A DNA stretch of 64,000 nt, from contig NZ_JASZYF010000008.1 in NCBI RefSeq assembly GCF_030317115.1, positions 186,001-250,000 of the forward strand. Reading direction: 5' to 3'. Shown piece after piece: positions 59,031 through 64,000 of this stretch (positions within the stretch are counted from its first letter, which is position 1; each line of letters opens with the position of its first letter). Source of the DNA: Variovorax gracilis. GTDB taxonomy: Bacteria > Pseudomonadota > Gammaproteobacteria > Burkholderiales > Burkholderiaceae_C. Below the pieces are notes generated by a model that worked only from the letters and a program-made list of their open reading frames with translations, did no database searches and was not told where the DNA came from. The position numbers and the translations under genes are program-made.

Positions 59031-60149
59031 TCACCGTGAAGGAGACGCGGCAAGGGACAGGACGTGGCCGACGCGCGGATCTCCGCGTCCGGCCAGCACC
59101 TCCGCATAGGCGGTCTGCACCTCCGTACCGCCGACATGGTGTTCGGCGCGAAGCCATGGCGCCTTGGCATCGGTCACGCGTGCGATGAAGGCGTGCCAGG
59201 CCTGCACCATGCGCTGGCCGAAAGCATCGGCACCCCATTCCGTGGTGCGCTTCTTGATCTGCGCTGGCGCGAAGAACAGTGTCGCTCGTGGGCCGGGCAG
59301 GTCCTTGCCCGAGCCGCTGGCGGCCAACTGGTCGACGTGCGTGCCGCCGATCGACGCGCTGTGCTTGAGATTCGTGAAGCGCGTGTGGATCGCGCGGCGC
59401 AGCGCGCCGTTGCCGGCGAAGTCCACGTACACGCAGGGCGTTTCGGCTGGGAGCTGGTCGAGTTCCTCGTAGGCCAGCACGCGGCTGTAGCAGCCCAGGC
59501 TTTCGCAGAAGGCCTTGTTGGCCGCCGAGGTGAGCCCCATGACTTCGATGCCTTCGCGCTGCGCCAACTGGAAGGCCGTGCCGTAAGCCGTCTTGCTCGA
59601 TGCGCTCGACAGCAGCGCCGCGCCGGGGCGCGCGCCGAAGAACTCGTTGTCGTCGAAAAAGTCGTCGATCAGCCAAGAGGTGATGAAGAGCGGCCGCAGC
59701 AGCGCCTGGATGTCCTCGGTGCCCGCGGTGTAGAGCGGATCGGACTTGCAGCGGAAGTACTGGTTGTAGACGGCCGGCAGTGCGGCGCGATGGGCGGCGC
59801 CCTCGGTGAAGCGCTCGGGCGACAGGCGCTCGGGCGTCAGCACGGCGGAGGAGGCCATCGGGAAGTATCCGTAGAGCCGCTCGCCCGTCGCGACACCGGG
59901 ATGCAGCGAAAGAACGACCGTCGCGAAGCCCCACACCGGGATCGTGCCCCAGCCTTCCTCACCCGTCGGGAAGAACTGCCAGTAGTTCATCGCGTCGCCG
60001 AACGCGGCGTAGGTGATGTTGTTGGAGGTGAGGGCGAAGCTGTCGATGCGCACCCGGATCTGCCCGTCTGCGAGGCGCTGGTCCTCGGCGGTGCGCAGGC
60101 GGGTGGAACTCAGGTCGTCCTTGCGGATCAGCAGGTCGGTCGTGCTCAT
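59031..60149 (-). CDS. DUF2855 family protein
   Basis: A 372-residue protein of the DUF2855 family, distantly like medium-chain dehydrogenase/reductases. It reads LTSNNITYAAFGDAMNYWQF, WGTIPVWGFATVVLS, then ALLSSASSKTAYGTAFQL and IEVMGLTSAANKAFCESLGC, VYVDFAGNGALRRAIHTRF. A GxxGxxG cofactor loop is not clean (LLSSASSKTAYG stands in its place), as usual for the family. The reaction is unknown. ATG 60149 has AAGGAGAAAC upstream. It converges on ccmI. Confidence 0.82.
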   Translation of the reverse strand: MSTTDLLIRKDDLSSTRLRTAEDQRLADGQIRVRIDSFALTSNNITYAAFGDAMNYWQFFPTGEEGWGTIPVWGFATVVLSLHPGVATGERLYGYFPMASSAVLTPERLSPERFTEGAAHRAALPAVYNQYFRCKSDPLYTAGTEDIQALLRPLFITSWLIDDFFDDNEFFGARPGAALLSSASSKTAYGTAFQLAQREGIEVMGLTSAANKAFCESLGCYSRVLAYEELDQLPAETPCVYVDFAGNGALRRAIHTRFTNLKHSASIGGTHVDQLAASGSGKDLPGPRATLFFAPAQIKKRTTEWGADAFGQRMVQAWHAFIARVTDAKAPWLRAEHHVGGTEVQTAYAEVLAGRGDPRVGHVLSLAASPSR

Positions 60150-60224
60150 GGTTTCTCCTTGTGCGTCCTGGGCGCTGCGATGTGGCGGATGACCTTAGCG
60201 CAGGCTTGCGTCGATTGCATGAAA

Positions 60225-60268
60225 AAGGCCCGGCAGTTCGTCGCGTAGGCGACGCCCTGCCGGGCCTT
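60225..60268 (-). terminator. Rho-independent terminator of ohr
   Basis: AAGGCCCGGCAG and CTGCCGGGCCTT make a perfect 12-bp stem with a 20-base loop that can itself pair (GTCGC/GCGAC). On the minus strand it ends in a run of T. It sits 25 bp after the ohr stop. Confidence 0.9.
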
Positions 60269-60293
60269 GATCAAGGCCGGTGGCCCGCGGCGA

Positions 60294-60719
60294 TCAGGCG
60301 ATCGAGAGTTCGACTTCGACGTTGCCGCGCGTGGCGTTCGAGTACGGGCACACCTGGTGCGCTGTTTCGACCAGCAGCTTCTTCTGCGCGTCGTCGAGGC
60401 CCGGCAGGGTGATCGCGAGCTTGACCGCGATGCCGTAGGCGGCGCCGGCGTCGATCGGGCCGAGCGAAACGCTCGCGTCGATGGCGACGTCCTCAGGCAC
60501 CTTGACGTTGATCTTGGGAGCCACCGCCTTCATCGCGCCGATGAAGCAGGCCGAATAGCCGACCGCGAACAGTTGCTCGGGGTTGGTGCCGGGCTTGCCG
60601 GAGCCGGGCGAGCTGAGCTTGACGTCCAGCGAGCCGTCGCTGGTCTTGCCGGAGCCGTCGCGGCCGCCGATGGTGTGGGCTTGCGCGGTGTAGAGCACTT
60701 TGTCGAGTTTCTTGACCAT
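60294..60719 (-). CDS. ohr: Organic hydroperoxide resistance protein Ohr
   Basis: A 141-residue OsmC/Ohr-family peroxidase. The two catalytic cysteines are Cys58 in FAVGYSACFIGAM and Cys124 in AHQVCPYSNATRGN; the activating arginine is in TIGGRDGSGKTSDG. These features define Ohr rather than OsmC. It reduces organic hydroperoxides with lipoyl-type thiols. The start is the ATG at 60719 with GGAACC nearby. The MarR-type gene upstream in the same direction is its peroxide-sensing repressor. Confidence 0.92.
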   Translation of the reverse strand: MVKKLDKVLYTAQAHTIGGRDGSGKTSDGSLDVKLSSPGSGKPGTNPEQLFAVGYSACFIGAMKAVAPKINVKVPEDVAIDASVSLGPIDAGAAYGIAVKLAITLPGLDDAQKKLLVETAHQVCPYSNATRGNVEVELSIA

Positions 60720-60783
60720 GGTGGTTCCTTCGGTGGTTGGAGAGAAAAGGATGCTTCGACGAATCGAGGCGTGGAGGGGAAAA

Positions 60784-61245
60784 CTAGGCGGCCTTGATGC
60801 GGTCCCGCAGGCCTTGCATCTGCTGCGTGAGCTTCGCCAGCTCGTCCAGGGAGCATTGCGAGGAGGCCAGGAGGCAGGCCGGGACGCTGCCCGCACGCGC
60901 CTTGAGCTTGCGGCCGGCGGCGGTGAGGTTGACATGAACGCGGCGCTCGTCGCCCACGTCGCGGATGCGCGCCACCAGGCCGTTGGATTCGAGCCGCTTG
61001 AGCAGCGGCGTCAGCGTGCCGGAGTCGAGGAAGAGACGCTCGCCAAGCTCCGACACCATCAGGCCGTCTCGCTCCCACAGCACCAGCATCACGAGGTATT
61101 GGGGGTAGGTGAGCTGGAGCTTTTCGAGCAGGGGCTTGTACAGCTTGGTCATGGCCAGCGACGCCGAATACACCGCGAAGCAGAGCTGGTTGTCGAGCCG
61201 GAGCATCTCGTCGACTGAAGGGGCGGCAGGGGCTGGGGAGCGCAT
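60784..61245 (-). CDS. ohrR: MarR-family peroxide-sensing repressor OhrR
   Basis: A 153-residue MarR-type protein. The reactive cysteine is Cys22 in LDNQLCFAVYSASLAMTKLY, the same position as in Xanthomonas OhrR. The winged helix is LTYPQYLVMLVLWERDGLMV, with LGERLFLDSGTLTPLLKRLE and RRVHVNLTAAG. Oxidation of the cysteine by organic peroxides releases DNA. A second Cys in LLASSQCSLDELAK may form the resolving disulphide of the two-Cys type. The palindrome at 61265 is its likely operator. ohr follows after 64 bp. Confidence 0.9.
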   Translation of the reverse strand: MRSPAPAAPSVDEMLRLDNQLCFAVYSASLAMTKLYKPLLEKLQLTYPQYLVMLVLWERDGLMVSELGERLFLDSGTLTPLLKRLESNGLVARIRDVGDERRVHVNLTAAGRKLKARAGSVPACLLASSQCSLDELAKLTQQMQGLRDRIKAA

Positions 61246-61264
61246 GGGTTGAAGTGTAGCCAGC

Positions 61265-61288
61265 AATTAAATTGCGTGCAATTTAATT
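61265..61288. promoter_or_regulatory. OhrR operator palindrome
   Basis: AATTAAATTG-CGTG-CAATTTAATT is a perfect 10-4-10 inverted repeat in an otherwise GC-rich region, 19 bp before the ohrR start. Known OhrR boxes are AT-rich palindromes of similar size. Confidence 0.75.
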
Positions 61289-61333
61289 TTGTAGCCGAAT
61301 GTTTCGCTTGCGGCGCCGGGCGCCGCATTGGAA

Positions 61334-62149
61334 TCAACGTCCGCTGAATCGCGCCGGCCGCCGCTCGACGAAGGAGCGCACGCCCTCGGCCGCGTCCTCG
61401 CTGTTCGCCAGCCCCTGCTGCACGGGAATGAAGTCTTCCACCGCCGCGAGCGGGCCGTGTTCGATGGCCTTCATCACGTTGAGCCGCGTCGCCACCACCG
61501 CCAGCGGCGCTTGTGCCGCGATGCGTTGCGCGATGCGCAGGGCCTCGTCGAGTTCCTGTCCGGCCGGCACCACCTTCTGCACGAAGTTCAGGCGGAAGGC
61601 CTCGGCGCTGTTGAACTCGTCGGCGGTCAGCAGGTGCAGCATGGCATTGCCCAGCCCCGCCCGCTCGGCCATTCGCAGCGTGGCGCCGCCGGTGGCCATG
61701 ATGCCGCGCTGGACTTCCATCTGCGAGAAGCGGCAGTTGTCAGCCGCGACCACGATGTCGGCGCCGAGCATGAGTTCGATGCCCACCGTGAAGCAGATTC
61801 CCTTGACCGCGACCACCATCGGCTTGGTGCGGCGACGGTAGCCGGGCAAGCCGAAATCGTGCGGCTCGACGAGCCCGTGCGGAATCGCCTTCTCGCCGCG
61901 CTTCATGAACTCGGACACCGCGGGCAGGTCGAGCCCCGCCGTGAAGTGGTCGCCGAAGGCATGCAGCACGCCGACGCGCAGCGCCGGGTCGTCGTCGAGC
62001 CGCGTGTAGGCCTCGGCGAGCTGCTTGAACATGGCAGGCGTCCAGCCATTGCGCTTGGCCGGACGGTTGATGCCGATCAGCAGCACGTGGTCGAGCACCT
62101 GGGTGTCGATGCAGCCTTCGGGCGGCGGGGTGGTGGGCGTGGCGGTCAT
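61334..62149 (-). CDS. Enoyl-CoA hydratase/isomerase family protein (crotonase)
   Basis: A 271-residue crotonase-fold protein. The oxyanion-hole segments are HFTAGLDLPAVSEFMK and VKGICFTVGIELMLGADIVV. Typical hydratases have Glu in the positions after GGGxE and in SxFxxPE; here GIELMLGAD and RFSQMEVQRGIMATGGATLR suggest altered catalytic residues. It could be a hydratase, isomerase or another crotonase. ATG 62149 is used because the frame upstream translates a repeat. It follows the dehydrogenase at 62279 in the same direction, with repeat copy 11 between. Confidence 0.8.
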   Translation of the reverse strand: MTATPTTPPPEGCIDTQVLDHVLLIGINRPAKRNGWTPAMFKQLAEAYTRLDDDPALRVGVLHAFGDHFTAGLDLPAVSEFMKRGEKAIPHGLVEPHDFGLPGYRRRTKPMVVAVKGICFTVGIELMLGADIVVAADNCRFSQMEVQRGIMATGGATLRMAERAGLGNAMLHLLTADEFNSAEAFRLNFVQKVVPAGQELDEALRIAQRIAAQAPLAVVATRLNVMKAIEHGPLAAVEDFIPVQQGLANSEDAAEGVRSFVERRPARFSGR

Positions 62150-62192
62150 GGGTGTCTGTCTCCGGTTGTTCAGGGGCACTTCCCCTTCGGGA

Positions 62193-62278
62193 GCCGCCGC
62201 GGACCCGGCGTCGCCGGTCCGCTGGCGGCGCCCCCTGGAAGGGGGTGGGCGGCCACACGAAGTGGGCAAGCCTGGGGG
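62193..62278 (-). repeat. Post-stop intergenic repeat, copy 11
   Basis: Minus-strand copy that begins immediately after the TGA of the 3-hydroxyacyl-CoA dehydrogenase gene with no gap. Full two-hairpin form. Confidence 0.85.
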
Positions 62279-63127
62279 TCAGTACGTATACACACCGCGG
62301 CCGGTCTTGCGGCCGAGTTGGCCGGCGGCGACCATCTCCTTCAGCAATGGGCAGGGGCGGTACTTCGAGTCGCCGAACTGCTCCAGGTACACCTCCATCA
62401 CGGCCAGGCAGACATCGAGCCCGATCATGTCGGCCAGCGCGAGCGGCCCGATCGGCTGGTTGCAGCCGAGCTTCATGCCGGCGTCGATGTCCTCCGCCGT
62501 CGCGAGGCCCTCGGCCAGCACGAAGAAGGCCTCGTTGATCATCGGCACCAGGATGCGATTGACCACGAAGCCCGGCGCGTTCTTCACCGTGATCGGCGAC
62601 TTGCCCAGTTTCACCGCCAGTTCCTTCACCGCGTCGTGCGTCGCATCGCTGGTGAGGTAGCCGCGGATGATCTCGACCAGCGCCATCATCGGCACCGGGT
62701 TGAAGAAGTGCATGCCGATGAAGCGCTCGGCGCGCGAGGTCGCGGCGGCGAGCTGGGTGATCGAGATCGACGAGGTGTTCGACGCGATGATCACTTCCGG
62801 CGCGAGCATGGCGTCCACCTGCTTGAGGATCTTGAGCTTCAGCTCGTGGTTCTCGGTGGCGGCCTCGATGACGAGTTGCGCGGACTTCAGGTCGTCGTAG
62901 TTCGTCGAGCCCTTGATCAGCGCCAGCGCCGCGTCCTTCTGGGCGGCGGTGAGCTTGTCCTTCTTGATCAGCCTGTCGAGGCTGCCCGCCACCGTGGCGA
63001 CACCCTTGTCGACTGCGGCCTGCGCGATATCGACCATGACGACGTTGACGCCTGCCACGGCGCAAGCCTGCGCGATGCCGTTGCCCATTGTTCCCGCACC
63101 AATGATGCCGACCGTCTGGATAGCCAT
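62279..63127 (-). CDS. 3-hydroxybutyryl-CoA dehydrogenase
   Basis: A 282-residue NAD-dependent 3-hydroxyacyl-CoA dehydrogenase. The NAD loop is VGIIGAGTMGNGIAQ at residues 6-20. IASNTSSISITQLA, the catalytic His/Glu pair in GMHFFNPVPMMALVEII, and APGFVVNRILVPMINEAFFV are family marks. The ending KTGRGVYTY is typical. It oxidises 3-hydroxybutyryl-CoA (or a similar ester) to acetoacetyl-CoA. ATG 63127 follows AAGGAGCA. It is upstream of the crotonase gene. Confidence 0.93.
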   Translation of the reverse strand: MAIQTVGIIGAGTMGNGIAQACAVAGVNVVMVDIAQAAVDKGVATVAGSLDRLIKKDKLTAAQKDAALALIKGSTNYDDLKSAQLVIEAATENHELKLKILKQVDAMLAPEVIIASNTSSISITQLAAATSRAERFIGMHFFNPVPMMALVEIIRGYLTSDATHDAVKELAVKLGKSPITVKNAPGFVVNRILVPMINEAFFVLAEGLATAEDIDAGMKLGCNQPIGPLALADMIGLDVCLAVMEVYLEQFGDSKYRPCPLLKEMVAAGQLGRKTGRGVYTY

Positions 63128-63292
63128 GAGAAATGCTCCTTGAACTGAAAGATGAAAGGGGAGGGAGGCGCCCGTGCCGCGACGCCCCATGCCCGAGATT
63201 GTGAAACAGCAGCCGCCCGGCACCGTTGCCGCGTGTGACAGCGGGAGTGATTTAAAGTGCCGCGTTCAGATCCCCAGCCTCGGACCCGCACC

Positions 63293-64000
63293 ATGACCAC
63301 CCTCGGCACCCCCCTCTCTCCCTCCGCCACCCGCGTGATGCTCCTCGGCTGCGGCGAACTCGGCAAGGAGGTGCTGATCGCACTCCAGCGCCTGGGCGTG
63401 GAAACCATCGCGGTCGACCGCTACGAGAATGCGCCCGGCCAACAGGTGGCGCACCACGCGCGCACCATCACGATGAGCGACCCGGCGCAGCTGCAGGCGC
63501 TGATCGAAGCCGAGAAGCCGCAGCTCGTCGTTCCCGAGATCGAGGCCATCGCCACGCCCATGCTCCAGCAGCTCGAGGATGCCGGCGTGGTGCGCGTGAT
63601 CCCGACCGCCCGGGCGGCGCGCCTCACGATGGACCGCGAAGGCATCCGCCGCCTGTCCGCCGAGACGCTGGGCGTGCCGACCAGCCCCTACAAGTTCTGC
63701 GACTCGCTGGCCGAACTGCAGGCCGCGATCGACGGCGGCATCGGCTACCCCTGCATCGTCAAGCCCGTGATGAGCAGCTCCGGCAAGGGCCAGAGCAAGA
63801 TCGACGGCCCGGCCGATGTGCAGAAGGCCTGGGACTACGCCATGGCCGGCGGCCGGGTGAGCCACGGCAGGGTGATCGTCGAAGGCTTCATCGACTTCGA
63901 CTACGAGATCACGCTGCTGACCGTGCGCGCGCTCGACGGGGCCGGCGTGGTGCAGACCCACTTCTGCGACCCCATCGGCCACGTCCAGGTGAGCGGCGAC
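63293..64000 (+). CDS. purT: Formate-dependent phosphoribosylglycinamide formyltransferase PurT (partial)
   Basis: The first 236 codons are present; the gene runs off the right edge (full length is about 390-400). It makes formylglycinamide ribonucleotide from GAR, formate and ATP in purine synthesis. The N-terminal domain reads VMLLGCGELGKEVLIALQRL and IAVDRYENAPGQQVAHHA. The ATP-grasp part begins TMDREGIRRLSAETLGVPTS, with YPCIVKPVMSSSGKGQSKI and VIVEGFIDFDYEITLLTV. These match PurT throughout. ATG 63293 is the first start in frame. Confidence 0.93.
   Translation, partial: MTTLGTPLSPSATRVMLLGCGELGKEVLIALQRLGVETIAVDRYENAPGQQVAHHARTITMSDPAQLQALIEAEKPQLVVPEIEAIATPMLQQLEDAGVVRVIPTARAARLTMDREGIRRLSAETLGVPTSPYKFCDSLAELQAAIDGGIGYPCIVKPVMSSSGKGQSKIDGPADVQKAWDYAMAGGRVSHGRVIVEGFIDFDYEITLLTVRALDGAGVVQTHFCDPIGHVQVSGD

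Noticed and set aside
1304..62278. Treating the scattered repeats as a CRISPR array or an insertion sequence
   Set aside because: Copies are single, far apart, about 85 bp, without spacers, target duplications or a transposase.

Overview
The window is GC-rich chromosomal DNA, almost certainly from a betaproteobacterium of the Comamonadaceae (Variovorax or a close relative). The basis is four orphan Bug-type periplasmic binding proteins, the CaiB/acyl-CoA/branched-chain ABC style of catabolic cluster, a Paracoccus/Ralstonia-type napEDABC set, and a family of short GC-rich intergenic repeats. I assign the organism from gene content only. No rRNA, tRNA, CRISPR array, transposase, integrase or phage gene was seen.

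Layout. 1-88 is the start of a leftward E1-alpha dehydrogenase gene. 274-4550 is a rightward sugar ABC operon (xylF-xylH-xylG) ending in its ROK repressor, with a xyl-type operator at 214-234. 4555-8033 is a divergent pair: an AcoR-like regulator without its AAA+ domain, and a PQQ-dependent quinohaemoprotein alcohol dehydrogenase. 8274-13815 holds a Bug protein, a succinate-semialdehyde-type dehydrogenase, a sirtuin, a CBS protein, a methyltransferase, an unknown protein and the tail of a dead formamidase gene. 13927-24929 is a leftward catabolic/uptake cluster: amidohydrolase, PaaK-like ligase, livF, binding protein, livM, livH, livG, FadD-like ligase. It is faced by a divergent Crp/Fnr regulator with a palindrome between them.

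24933-28833 carries a SRAP-like protein without its catalytic residues, an SDR, a metallo-beta-lactamase-fold lipoprotein, a Bug protein and a small unknown protein. 28836-32675 is kdpDE behind what looks like a kept kdp promoter with kdpABC missing. 32638-40408 holds an EamA transporter, a pseudouridine synthase, a QseBC-like two-component system with a small secreted DUF4148-type protein, an AfuA-like binding protein and htpG. 40505-46818 is a CoA-transferase, thioesterase, two Bug proteins and acyl-CoA dehydrogenase unit with a divergent LysR regulator.

46815-58996 is srkA facing a tightly packed napEDABC-ccmABCDEFGHI array: periplasmic nitrate reductase followed directly by the machinery that matures its c-type cytochromes. 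59031-64000 has a DUF2855 protein, the ohr/ohrR peroxide pair with an operator palindrome, an enoyl-CoA hydratase, a 3-hydroxyacyl-CoA dehydrogenase and the start of purT.

The most unusual signal is the repeat family. Nine well-conserved copies of about 85 bp each begin 0-10 bp after a stop codon, always in the orientation of the gene they follow, even inside operons. This suggests a transcribed 3'-end element rather than random selfish insertion. Other leads are the kdp deletion scar, the AAA+-less AcoR regulator with its operator, the inactive-looking SRAP protein and the insertion in HtpG.
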